DNA from: a bacterium
GTDB lineage: Bacteria > Electryoneota > RPQS01
Direction: 5' to 3'
Assembly: GCA_013360195.1 (NCBI GenBank)
Contig: JABWCQ010000013.1
Location: 1-64,000 of the forward strand
Length of the DNA stretch: 64,000 nucleotides
Below are positions 17,388 through 25,541 of this stretch, one piece after another (the stretch's first letter is position 1; every line of letters begins with the position of its first letter). The translations under genes were made by a program, and so were the position numbers. The notes below the pieces were generated by a model that worked only from the letters and a program-made list of their open reading frames with translations, made no database searches and was not told the DNA's origin.

Positions 17388-19199
17388 ATGTATCTTAGGA
17401 TTATGCACATTCGCCCACTTTCGTACCTACTGGGAGTCCTGACTCTCATTGGACTGACGCATTCGCAAACGGTTGCTCCGCAGTGGCAAACCCGCTTTGA
17501 GCTTTCGGACAGTCTTGAAACATCCGGTTATGCCGAGTGTTTGACCTACTGCCGCAGGCTCGACGGAGCAAGCGAACAGATTGAGTGCCGCATTTTTGGC
17601 ATCAGCGCCGAGGGGCGCGGCATGCCACTCCTGCTCTTTGGTGGCAGTGATGAAGCAAAGCCTCTGGTATTAATTGTAGCGGGAATTCACCCCGGCGAAA
17701 TTGACGGCAAGGAAGCGGGATTGATGTTTCTGCGTGACCTCGTGCTGACTTCGAGATTTCAGTCGGTCGAGGAGAATTTGCGCATCGCGTTTGTGCCGAT
17801 TTTCAATGTGGATGGCCATGAACGAACAGGCGAGTTTCATCGAATCAATCAGATAGGCCCGAAGGTTCAGGGACGGCGAACCACTTCACAGAATCTGGAT
17901 TTGAATCGCGATTGGCTTAAAGCCGATGCTCCGGAAATGCGGGCCATGCTGAAACTGATTGATGAGCTTGACCCGGATTTTCTGATGGACATCCATGTCA
18001 CCAACGGTGCGGAATACGAATATGTGATCACATGGGGACTGGGTACCGAGTCGGGCGAAGTTCCGGCGGTTCAGGACTATTCGACTCAGGTCTATTTGCC
18101 TGAAATCACAAGCCGCATGGCAAAGCGTGGTTACGATTTTGTTCCCTATGTGACATTCTCGAACTATACCGATCCGAACAGCGGATGGACGCGGGAGGTC
18201 TATCCGCCGCGTTATTCAACAGGTTTTGGAACTCTCCTTGGCCGGCCGTTTCTGCTGATTGAAACACACAGCCGCAAACCTTTTGCGGAGCGGGTTGTCG
18301 CGACCAAAGTGTTTCTCGAAGAGACGTTGGAGCAGTTTGCGCAAGAGAAGGATGCCCTGCTCACGATGTCGCGTGAGGCCGATTTACAGATACAGACTCT
18401 GGTGGACACCTTGCGCGCGACCGGCAGAGAATATCCGCTCGACTTTGAGATTTCCAATGATACGTCGTGGGTGGACTTCAAGGGACACCGTTCCGAATTG
18501 CGAGATTCAGAAATTGCCGGAGCGACTATCCGCTACTGGACACAGGAGCCGGAAGCACAGAAGATGATGACTCTTTTCAGCAACCGGGTCAAGCACTCCG
18601 TTGTTCCCCCGCTTGCGTATGTGATTCCTCGTCCGTATTATTTGAAGGTCAGGGACGTGCTTGAGGCGCATCAGATTCCGGTGCTGGAGTTTGACACGAC
18701 GCTCACGCTGCTCGTGGAAACAATGTACTTGGACAGCGTGAAGTTCGCCGGAAAGCCCTATGAAGGGAGATTCCGTGTGAACTACAGGACGGAGCCTCCC
18801 GTTGAACAGGAATGGACAATAAACAAGGGTTCGGTATTCGTGCCGCTGAATCATCGAAAAGCTTTGCGCGTAATGCATTTGCTGGAAGCCAACGGGCCGG
18901 ACAGCTTTTGCAAGTGGGGGTTCTTTCCGCAGATTTTTGAGCAAAAAGAGGGTGGCGACGGGGACATCATTGATACGATGGCGCAGCGGCTGATGAAAGA
19001 GGACACGCTGGCGGCGAGTGAATTCTGGAGCAGAGTGAAGTCGGATTCGGTGTTTGCCAGGTCGGCAAACGAGCGGCTGAACTACTGGTACAAGCATTCT
19101 CCGTATTGGGACGAGCGAACGAACCTCTATCCAATCGGCAGAATCATTCACAAAGACATATTCAGGCGGGCTGCTCAGGCTTGCGGAATTCAACTCTAA
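17388..19199 (+). CDS. secreted M14-family zinc carboxypeptidase
   Basis: 603 residues from ATG 17388, with AGGAG at 17380-17384; the signal peptide follows (HIRPLSYLLGVLTLIGLTHS). M14 marks: 'VAGIHPGEIDGKEAG' gives the HxxE zinc pair, 'NVDGHERTGEFHRINQIGP' and 'TSQNLDLNRDWLK' the substrate-binding Asn-Arg region, and 'LMDIHVTNG' the third zinc histidine. The C-terminal ~250 residues are not part of the standard catalytic fold and are unassigned. It probably removes residues from extracellular peptides or peptidoglycan. The next gene begins 12 bases after its stop, so the pair is an operon. The closest known architecture is 'M14 family peptidase' of Bacteroidota-like genomes. Confidence 0.87.
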   Translation: MYLRIMHIRPLSYLLGVLTLIGLTHSQTVAPQWQTRFELSDSLETSGYAECLTYCRRLDGASEQIECRIFGISAEGRGMPLLLFGGSDEAKPLVLIVAGIHPGEIDGKEAGLMFLRDLVLTSRFQSVEENLRIAFVPIFNVDGHERTGEFHRINQIGPKVQGRRTTSQNLDLNRDWLKADAPEMRAMLKLIDELDPDFLMDIHVTNGAEYEYVITWGLGTESGEVPAVQDYSTQVYLPEITSRMAKRGYDFVPYVTFSNYTDPNSGWTREVYPPRYSTGFGTLLGRPFLLIETHSRKPFAERVVATKVFLEETLEQFAQEKDALLTMSREADLQIQTLVDTLRATGREYPLDFEISNDTSWVDFKGHRSELRDSEIAGATIRYWTQEPEAQKMMTLFSNRVKHSVVPPLAYVIPRPYYLKVRDVLEAHQIPVLEFDTTLTLLVETMYLDSVKFAGKPYEGRFRVNYRTEPPVEQEWTINKGSVFVPLNHRKALRVMHLLEANGPDSFCKWGFFPQIFEQKEGGDGDIIDTMAQRLMKEDTLAASEFWSRVKSDSVFARSANERLNYWYKHSPYWDERTNLYPIGRIIHKDIFRRAAQACGIQL

Positions 19200-19210
19200 G
19201 GAACGGTCAC

Positions 19211-20764
19211 ATGCAGACGGAATTACCAGCAGCGCCATTTTCGCACAGGCTTTGCGACTGTACGTCGGCTTCGCCGCGCGGTCCGGTGGTTACTCGCGAC
19301 GAGGCAGACGAGCGCAGGTTTCTGGAGCGGCTTCGAGCCGGAGTTTACGGCAGCGGCGCGGAAATCGAGACACCTTATGGCCGCAAGCCGCTCAGGTATT
19401 TTGATTTCATCGCATCGGGCAGATTTCACCGCGATGTGGAAGAAGAGATATCCGAGCGTGTGCTGCCGTACATGGCCAATACACACACAGAGAGTTCATT
19501 CACCGGGCGGCACATGACACGGCTGTTCGAGAACGCGTTTCAGAGAATTGCCAAGTACATGAACGCGAGCGAAGACGATGTGGTGATCCCGGTGGGTTCG
19601 GGTTCGACGGGTACAATCAACCGGCTGATTCACGTGATGGGGCTCAGGCTTCCGGATCAATTGGACGAGAAGTATCATTTGCGGGAACGCATACCGGCGG
19701 ACGAGCGGCCGGTGGTATTCCGCTCGATGATGGAGCATCATTCGAATGATATCTGCTGGCGCGAGACAATCGCGGAAACGGTTTATGTCGAGCTGAACGA
19801 GCACGGCTGTATTTGTCCGAATGACCTGGCAGAGAAGATGCGAGCCTACAAGCATCGCAGAGTCAAGTACGGGACCTTCAGCGCGGCTTCAAACGTGACG
19901 GGGATTCTGAACGATTGTCATGCGCTGGCGCGCGTTCTGCACGAGAACGGCGCTTACGCCTTTTTCGATTATGCGGCGGCGGGACCGTATGTGGACATAG
20001 ATATGCATCCGGAAAACGATCCGCTGGGATATTATGACGCGGTCTTCTTGTCGGTACACAAGTTTCTGGGCGGTCCGAGAACTCCGGGAGTTCTGGTGGC
20101 GAACAAGCATCTGTTTACCAACCGAGTTCCGGCGGAGCCGGGCGGGGGCACGGTGCTGTATACGTCACCGTGGGATCATCGCTATCTGTCGTCCATTGCG
20201 CACCGCGAGACGGGCGGCACACCGCCGATTGTGCAGAGCATTCAAGCAGGGCTGGCGTTCGATATGAAAGCAGCCATCGGCAGTGCACGCATCGAGCGGA
20301 TTGAGCACGACTACATGACGCGCGCGCTCAAAGAGTGGATCCGGAATGACAAGATTCTCATTCTGGGACTCACGGACGCGAAACGACTGGGAGTGTTCAG
20401 TGTCATTTTCAAAGACCTCCATCACAATTTGGCGGCTGTGTTATTCAATGATTTGTTCGGCATTCAAGTACGCGGCGGCTGTATGTGCGCGGGGCCGTAC
20501 GGACATCTGCTTTTGCACATCGAGCAATCGCACTCAGCAGAAATCCGGGAACGGCTTGATTCAGGACACATCGGCGAAAAGCCGGGCTGGGTGCGCATCT
20601 CGCTCTCCCCTACTGTCAGCGAAGACGAATTCCAAGCCCTGCTCGAAGCGGTGGATCACATCAGCAAACACGGCAAAAAATACGAATCGCAGTACAAACT
20701 TGTGGATGATACGGGGGAATGGATGTGCTCTGATTGTGGCCAGCATGTCGAGCTGGACAATTGA
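19211..20764 (+). CDS. class V PLP aminotransferase, cysteine-desulfurase-like
   Basis: 517 residues from ATG 19211, with AAGGAA seven bases before it. It belongs to the fold type I class V group: 'VGSGSTGTINRLIHVMG' (phosphate-binding loop), 'GAYAFFDYAAAGPYVDIDMHP' (cofactor Asp), 'YDAVFLSVHKFLGGPRTPGVLV' (PLP lysine in SxHKFxGG), and 'VRGGCMCAGPYGHLLLHI', whose cysteines sit where desulfurases have the catalytic Cys. An ordinary cysteine desulfurase is about 400 residues; this has an N-terminal extension and a short C-terminal tail 'WMCSDCGQHVE' with one CxxC, possibly metal-binding. It may be a sulfurtransferase-type enzyme, but the substrate is not clear. Translated downstream of the M14 peptidase from the same message. 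Confidence 0.8.
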   Translation: MQTELPAAPFSHRLCDCTSASPRGPVVTRDEADERRFLERLRAGVYGSGAEIETPYGRKPLRYFDFIASGRFHRDVEEEISERVLPYMANTHTESSFTGRHMTRLFENAFQRIAKYMNASEDDVVIPVGSGSTGTINRLIHVMGLRLPDQLDEKYHLRERIPADERPVVFRSMMEHHSNDICWRETIAETVYVELNEHGCICPNDLAEKMRAYKHRRVKYGTFSAASNVTGILNDCHALARVLHENGAYAFFDYAAAGPYVDIDMHPENDPLGYYDAVFLSVHKFLGGPRTPGVLVANKHLFTNRVPAEPGGGTVLYTSPWDHRYLSSIAHRETGGTPPIVQSIQAGLAFDMKAAIGSARIERIEHDYMTRALKEWIRNDKILILGLTDAKRLGVFSVIFKDLHHNLAAVLFNDLFGIQVRGGCMCAGPYGHLLLHIEQSHSAEIRERLDSGHIGEKPGWVRISLSPTVSEDEFQALLEAVDHISKHGKKYESQYKLVDDTGEWMCSDCGQHVELDN

Positions 20765-20966
20765 CACCGGCGCGAGGGCTCCGAGGCGGTGCCCAGATCG
20801 AACGTGCGTAATATAAGCTTGATTGGAACGTTTGTCAAACTGTTTTGTGTTATTTATAAAATTATTACGTAACCATTTGTTCAATATTTGATTGTGATGG
20901 CAACTGCGGAATTTTTTATTGGAGTTAGGTGGGTCAGTTGAGATTTTGGAGAGGCATTGAGGGGGT

Positions 20967-21006
20967 TTCCGGCGGGGAACCGCTTCGCTTAATCCCCGCT
21001 CGGCGG
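20967..21006 (+). repeat. dispersed hairpin repeat module B, copy 2
   Basis: Forty bases starting TTCCGGCGGGGA and ending TCCCCGCTCGGCGG. Stem positions 6-12 pair with 27-33, and outer positions 3-5 pair with 35-37 past a bulged T. Same unit as 3141-3180 in the opposite orientation. Confidence 0.85.
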
Positions 21007-21156
21007 AGTTTTGGACACGCTTGGGAGTGTTACCTTTGTTGACAAGCTCCTTCACGTTGTTCAGGATGACAAAGTGTTTGGGATTGGTGGTTTGAGCTTG
21101 AAATGGTTTGTTGGCTTGAGTAGATCCTGACAGAGGATGACAGAAGGGAGAACGGA

Positions 21157-21196
21157 TTCCGGCCGGGTTGCGGAGGACCTTAACCCGGCTCGGCGG
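21157..21196 (+). repeat. module B, divergent copy 4 with compensatory changes
   Basis: Forty bases starting TTCCGGCCGGGTT and ending AACCCGGCTCGGCGG. The loop is quite different, but the stem folds in the same register. Pair 8/31 is C-G instead of G-C and pair 12/27 is T-A instead of A-T, and an extra T13-A26 pair forms. Confidence 0.7.
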
Positions 21197-21209
21197 GAAT
21201 TGAGGGGGT

Positions 21210-21249
21210 TTCCGTCGGGGAACCGCTTCGCTTAATCCCCGCTCGGCGG
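21210..21249 (+). repeat. dispersed hairpin repeat module B, copy 3
   Basis: Almost identical to copy 2, with T instead of G at position 6. It lies 13 bases after copy 4, so the two are nearly in tandem. Confidence 0.85.
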
Positions 21250-21312
21250 AAGCAGACGGGTCCTTCATTCCACCGAGCCTACATTCAGGATGACGACGCG
21301 CTGTAGATCGTG

Positions 21313-21365
21313 GAGTTGTTTGACATTTTACCCCCTTTTTATCCCCCGAGAGGACTGGGGGGAAA
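21313..21365 (-). repeat. dispersed repeat module A, copy 2
   Basis: Inverted relative to copy 1 at 3078-3129. Read on the minus strand it gives TTTCCCCCCAGTCCTCT, then CGGGGGA, then GGGGGTAAAATGTC. On that strand module A precedes module B, as at 3 kb. Confidence 0.75.
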
Positions 21366-21412
21366 ACTGAGATGACAATTCTGTGACACTCTGGCTTGTG
21401 GATTTTGTATAC

Positions 21413-21443
21413 TATGTTTGGATTATGGATTAAATAGTCCAAA
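21413..21443 (+). promoter_or_regulatory. candidate -10 element and inverted repeat before the polyferredoxin
   Basis: TATGTTTG (21413-21420) matches TAnnTTTG, but no TTG stands 20 bases before it. It overlaps an inverted repeat TTTGGATTA (21417-21425) / TAGTCCAAA (21435-21443), nine pairs with one T-G. That is the position expected for an operator in a promoter lacking a -35 box. Confidence 0.4.
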
Positions 21444-21469
21444 ATATGTCAGAATATGGGTATTAGGTT

Positions 21470-22534
21470 ATGGATATTGTAGAGTTAGCACGAGCTCCGA
21501 AGCGGCCGGTGCCGGGGACGGCGAAGGGGAGGATGTACAAAGGGTTCTGGACGACGAGGCATATCGTCCAGCTCGGCTTTGCCGGACTAAACGTTTTACT
21601 TGGGATACAGTTCTGGTTTTTTGTGCGTGCATTGCAGGAAGGCGGAACGGGGCCGCTTCCTCCCCGCCCTGCCGGAGTAGAGGGGTGGCTGCCGATTTCG
21701 GGGCTCATGGGAGTAATAGATTGGTTTGCCCGCGGGGAACTCAATCTAATTCATCCGGCCTCGGCGATATTGACGCTGTGTTTCATCGCGATTGCTTTTC
21801 TGATGCGGAAGTCATTCTGCTCGTGGCTGTGCCCGGTGGGAACCATCAGCGAAGGCCTGGCCATGCTGGGGCGCAAGTTGTTCGGCAAGACATGGCTGCT
21901 GCCGCGCTGGCTGGACTATGCTCTAATGAGTATCAAATACATCCTGCTGGGACTGTTTCTGTATGCATTCTTCATGATGGGCGCGGCGGGTATTGCGGCC
22001 TTCATGAGCAGTCCGTACAATCAACTGGCGGATGTGAAGATGCTGCTGTTCTTCGTCGAGATCGGAATTGTGGGAGTATCGGTCATCGCCATCCTGATGA
22101 TCGGGAGTGTGTTCGTGGAAGGGTTCTGGTGCAGGTATCTTTGTCCCTACGGAGCGATGTTGGGGCTCGTATCGTGGGCGAGCCCGATGAAGATACGGCG
22201 CAATGTTGAAACGTGCATTGATTGCGACCGCTGCACGAAAGCGTGTCCGTCGCGGCTGCCGGTGGCGACAAAGCTCAGAATCATTTCACCGGAATGCACG
22301 GGCTGCCTGAAGTGCGAGTCCGTTTGTCCCATCAAGGATTGTATCACCATGGCACCGACGCCGAAGACGAAGGTGAACCCGCGTCAGTTCGCCTTGACGG
22401 TCTTGGGGATCTGGCTGGCATTTGTGATTGTGGCCAAGGCTGCCGGAGTATGGGATACGACCATCTCGGACGAGGAGTACCGATATCACTATGAGCGGCG
22501 GGATCTGCCGAGTTACGGGCACCCGGGGCAATAA
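21470..22534 (+). CDS. membrane polyferredoxin (NapH/NosR-type 4Fe-4S protein)
   Basis: 354 residues with five or six membrane segments. It has two CxxxCP motifs at membrane edges ('FCSWLCPVGTISEG', 'WCRYLCPYGAMLG') and two classic 4Fe-4S motifs near the end ('CIDCDRCTKACPSRLP', 'CTGCLKCESVCPIKDC'). A final membrane span ('FALTVLGIWLAFVIVAKAAG') follows. Proteins of this build pass electrons from quinol or other carriers to a periplasmic reductase or a maturation step. No such reductase is encoded beside it, so the partner is unknown. CcoG is related, but it has a different N-terminus and lies far from the cco operon here. Spacing to hppA (285 bases with a promoter) indicates a separate transcript. 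Confidence 0.85.
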   Translation: MDIVELARAPKRPVPGTAKGRMYKGFWTTRHIVQLGFAGLNVLLGIQFWFFVRALQEGGTGPLPPRPAGVEGWLPISGLMGVIDWFARGELNLIHPASAILTLCFIAIAFLMRKSFCSWLCPVGTISEGLAMLGRKLFGKTWLLPRWLDYALMSIKYILLGLFLYAFFMMGAAGIAAFMSSPYNQLADVKMLLFFVEIGIVGVSVIAILMIGSVFVEGFWCRYLCPYGAMLGLVSWASPMKIRRNVETCIDCDRCTKACPSRLPVATKLRIISPECTGCLKCESVCPIKDCITMAPTPKTKVNPRQFALTVLGIWLAFVIVAKAAGVWDTTISDEEYRYHYERRDLPSYGHPGQ

Positions 22535-22616
22535 GGCGCTTAAATCCACCGGATTCGTGAACAGCCTATGCCCTGCTGCGGGAGTTTGCCAAGTTAATGT
22601 TCCTGCTCTGTTTCCA

Positions 22617-22647
22617 TTGCCTCAGGTTATAAGATTGATTATCTTTG
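22617..22647 (+). promoter_or_regulatory. promoter of hppA
   Basis: TTGCCT (22617-22622), 17-base spacer, TATCTTTG (22640-22647), a full TAnnTTTG match. Transcription would start near 22654, giving a leader of about 165 bases. Confidence 0.75.
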
Positions 22648-22728
22648 TGTAAGATTTCGCAAGGTTCGACATATCTGACTTGCTGCCCTGTCGCAGACTT
22701 TGTAAGCCCCGAATCGTAGGTAATGCGT

Positions 22729-22810
22729 TTTGGGGTTCTTACTTCCTTCCCCTGTCCTCTGGTTTTGTAATTCATTTTTTACAGATAGTTAAGCAACTAA
22801 CAACCCCAAA
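22729..22810 (+). promoter_or_regulatory. possible folded leader of hppA
   Basis: TTTGGGGTT (22729-22737) is exactly complementary to AACCCCAAA (22802-22810), which directly abuts the Shine-Dalgarno GGGAG (22811-22815). The GGGG could instead pair with CCCC at 22707-22710. The two pairings exclude each other. Speculative. Confidence 0.25.
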
Positions 22811-22818
22811 GGGAGTCC

Positions 22819-25371
22819 ATGAAGAACAAGCAGAACATTGGGCGGCGCCGGCCATTGCCAATTTGGCTGATCGCCGGAGTCGTGTTTGTCAGTGCGGCGT
22901 TTTTGACATTCGGGCCGTCATTACTTGCCTCTCCGAATCAGGTATTGGAGACAGCACCGGTGATGTCACCAAACCATGATCATGTCGGACATGGTCATGG
23001 CGGCGGCGGTCACGGCGAAGCGATTCAATTGCCGTTTGGTCCGGACGCATGGTTACCGCTTTACATTGTGCTGGCAGGCGCAATATTGGCGTTAGCGTTC
23101 GGTTTTTACTGGTGGCAACAGACGAAGAAGCAGAGTCCGGGCAGCGAGCGGATGCAAGGAGTCGGTAAGGCGATTCAAGAGGGCGCCTTGGCCTATCTTG
23201 CGCGGCAGGTTCGGACGATGATTCCGCTGGTGATACTGATAACAATCGGTTTGTTCTTCCTTTACAAGTCGCAGTACTCTTCGATATTGCCTGAGGAGGC
23301 GACTTCGCTTGGACTGGGTGTGGCAATCGCGTTCCTGCTGGGTGTGACGGCATCCTATCTGGCAGGCTATGTCGGAATGGGCGTGGCGGTCATCGCGAAC
23401 ATGCGAGTTGCACATGCTGCGTTGTCGAGCTTCAAGCAGGCGCTTGAAATCGCGTTCCGCGCGGGCGCGGTTTCGGGAATGTTCACGGTCGGATTGGGTC
23501 TGCTGGGTGCGACCATCACGTTCATGATTTATCAGGAGAACGCGATGTTCGTGCTGGTGGGCTTCGGATTCGGCGGCTCGCTGGCGGCGCTGTTCATGCG
23601 TGTCGGCGGCGGAATTTTCACGAAGGCGGCTGACGTCGGCGCTGACCTTGTCGGTAAAGTCGAAGCAGGAATTCCCGAAGACGATCCGCGAAATGCTGCG
23701 ACGATCGCTGACAACGTTGGCGACAACGTCGGTGACTGCGCAGGTATGGCGGCGGACGTATTCGAGTCTTATGAAGTAACGCTTGTGGCGGCAATTATTC
23801 TGGCCGCGGCAGTCGGCGGTACGCTGGCAGCGAACGGATTCGGCGGATTGATGGCCGCGGGATCATTCACGGCGGTGTTCACGCTGAAACTTGTCATATT
23901 TGCTTTGCTCGTGCGCGCAGTTGGAGTGGTAGCCTCGATTGTCGGCGTTTTGGCAGTAACGGGCAAGGATGATCCGAACATGAATCCGATGCAGCCCATT
24001 AATCGGGGCGCGACTGTTTCGATCATCGTGGCCTCGCTGGGTTTCTTCGGAGTAGCCCACTGGGTATTTGGCTCGGGATTGCCGGGAGTTCCTGCCGGGG
24101 CGAATCGCGAACTTGCAGATATCGTGAGCAATTTTGCGAATTACGCATTTTTGGCAACGTTCTTCGGAATTGTGCTGACATATGTCATCGGCAAGGTAAC
24201 GGAATATTTCACGGCTGCAGAGAAGAAGCCAGTTACGGAAATAGCGACCGCGGCAAAGACGGGACCGGCGACGCTGATACTTTCCGGCTTATCGGAAGGC
24301 CTGGAGTCCTCAGTTTGGTCGGCGGTTTCGATTGCGGCGACGATTTACGGCGCGTATGCACTGTTCCATGATCCGGCTTTGGCGGCCTATGCAATCGCTT
24401 TGGCAGGTCTCGGACTTTTGGCAACGACGGGTTACGTTCTGGCGGAGGACACGTTCGGACCGATATCGGATAATGCAAACGGTGTGTTTGAAATGTCGGG
24501 TGCGCTTATCAATCCCGACGGTTCAAAGAATCATGCCGCGCACAACATCGTGGCACGTTTGGACATGGTCGGCAATACGACGAAAGCCCTAACTAAGGGT
24601 TTCGCGATTGCGACGGCAGTGATTGCGGCGGTCGCCTTGTATCGTTCGTACATTGACACGGTCGCGGTGCAGGACCCGGATATTCTCAATAAGGGAATTC
24701 AGGTCAACCTGCCGGAGATATTCATCGGTTTGTTAATCGGCGGCGCAGTTCCGTTTCTGTTTTCGAGTTTTGCAATTCGGGCAGTGTCACGCGCCGCAGT
24801 GCTGTTGGTCGAAGAAGTACGCCGTCAATTCCGGGAGATACCGGGAATTATGGAATACAAAGGCGTGGGCGAGAAGGGGAAGCCGGATTACGCGCGATGC
24901 GTGGCGATTTCCACGGCGGCTGCACAGAAAGAGCTCTTGGGACCGGGATTGCTGGCGATTTTCGCTCCGATTTTGACGGGCTTTTGGCTTGGGCCGTATG
25001 CGTTGGGCGGCTTCCTGGCGGGATGTATTCTCGCGGGACAATTGATGGCGGTGTTCATGTCCAATGCCGGTGGTGCATGGGATAACGCGAAGAAGAAGAT
25101 TGAAGACGGTTATCTCGGGGGCAAGGGTACTGACGCTCACAAGGCGGGCGTGATTGGCGACACGGTCGGCGATCCTTTGAAGGATACGGCAGGTCCGGCT
25201 CTGAACCCGATGATCAAGGTGATGAATCTGGTGTCGATTCTGATTGCTCCGAGTACGGTGGTCATGTACGGCACGGGCGGCGGTATCGCAGTGGTGGTTG
25301 TATCGCTTGCAGTTCTGGCGGGAGCCATCATGTTCTCGAAGCGCGGTGGCCTTGCAGTTGACGCCAAATAA
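22819..25371 (+). CDS. hppA: membrane-bound proton-pumping pyrophosphatase
   Basis: 850 residues from ATG 22819, with GGGAG three bases upstream. The enzyme hydrolyses pyrophosphate and pumps ions outward across the membrane, saving energy from biosynthetic PPi. The catalytic loop 'TKAADVGADLVGKVEAGIPEDDPRNAATIADNVGDNVGDCAGMAADVFE' and the C-terminal 'GDTVGDPLKDTAGPALN' are intact. In 'GNTTKALTKG', Lys589 and Thr592 occupy the two positions that in studied enzymes mark the K+-independent class, which pumps protons. The N-terminus is unusual: after the first membrane span lies a His/Gly-rich stretch ('NHDHVGHGHGGGGHGE'), and total length exceeds the usual ~700. Monocistronic, with its own promoter and terminator. 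Confidence 0.95.
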   Translation: MKNKQNIGRRRPLPIWLIAGVVFVSAAFLTFGPSLLASPNQVLETAPVMSPNHDHVGHGHGGGGHGEAIQLPFGPDAWLPLYIVLAGAILALAFGFYWWQQTKKQSPGSERMQGVGKAIQEGALAYLARQVRTMIPLVILITIGLFFLYKSQYSSILPEEATSLGLGVAIAFLLGVTASYLAGYVGMGVAVIANMRVAHAALSSFKQALEIAFRAGAVSGMFTVGLGLLGATITFMIYQENAMFVLVGFGFGGSLAALFMRVGGGIFTKAADVGADLVGKVEAGIPEDDPRNAATIADNVGDNVGDCAGMAADVFESYEVTLVAAIILAAAVGGTLAANGFGGLMAAGSFTAVFTLKLVIFALLVRAVGVVASIVGVLAVTGKDDPNMNPMQPINRGATVSIIVASLGFFGVAHWVFGSGLPGVPAGANRELADIVSNFANYAFLATFFGIVLTYVIGKVTEYFTAAEKKPVTEIATAAKTGPATLILSGLSEGLESSVWSAVSIAATIYGAYALFHDPALAAYAIALAGLGLLATTGYVLAEDTFGPISDNANGVFEMSGALINPDGSKNHAAHNIVARLDMVGNTTKALTKGFAIATAVIAAVALYRSYIDTVAVQDPDILNKGIQVNLPEIFIGLLIGGAVPFLFSSFAIRAVSRAAVLLVEEVRRQFREIPGIMEYKGVGEKGKPDYARCVAISTAAAQKELLGPGLLAIFAPILTGFWLGPYALGGFLAGCILAGQLMAVFMSNAGGAWDNAKKKIEDGYLGGKGTDAHKAGVIGDTVGDPLKDTAGPALNPMIKVMNLVSILIAPSTVVMYGTGGGIAVVVVSLAVLAGAIMFSKRGGLAVDAK

Positions 25372-25399
25372 CTGTTGATTCTTGAGATATGTTGGCATG

Positions 25400-25430
25400 A
25401 AAGCCTCCTCGACCGCGGGGAGGCTTTCTT
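25400..25430 (+). terminator. intrinsic terminator of hppA
   Basis: Stem AAAGCCTCC (25400-25408) / GGAGGCTTT (25419-25427), followed by CTTTTC. Confidence 0.75.
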
Positions 25431-25434
25431 TTCT

Positions 25435-25449
25435 TGATAATCATTATAT
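25435..25449 (+). promoter_or_regulatory. Fur-like box upstream of the TPR gene
   Basis: TGATAAT-C-ATTATAT at 25435-25449 agrees at 12 of 14 arm positions with the 7-1-7 Fur consensus TGATAAT-N-ATTATCA. It immediately precedes a TATATTAG -10-like element at 25447-25454, so a bound regulator would block transcription of the gene at 25542. Confidence 0.45.
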
Positions 25450-25541
25450 ATTAGGTGCAACCATAGACGATTGGGTTTTTTCGTCAACAGGGGCACAAGT
25501 GTGCCAAGTAGTACATTCACAAAGAACCGGGGAGGTTTGAA

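Larger units (their letters stand above)
20765..21469. other. repeat-rich intergenic region
   Basis: About 700 bases without a supported gene between the aminotransferase stop and the polyferredoxin start. It holds three module B hairpin repeats and one module A repeat (separate entries), shared blocks such as ATTGAGGGGGTTTCC before two of the hairpins, and short phrases (TTCAGGATGAC at ~21060 and ~21284). A minus-strand open frame here is only the translated repeats. Confidence 0.8.

Noticed and set aside
20561-21442. Long minus-strand open frame of 293 codons overlapping the aminotransferase end and the spacer
   Set aside because: Most of it is antisense to the aminotransferase or is the translated hairpin repeats (the peptide AERGLSEAVPRR recurs because the DNA repeat recurs). 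No ribosome site.
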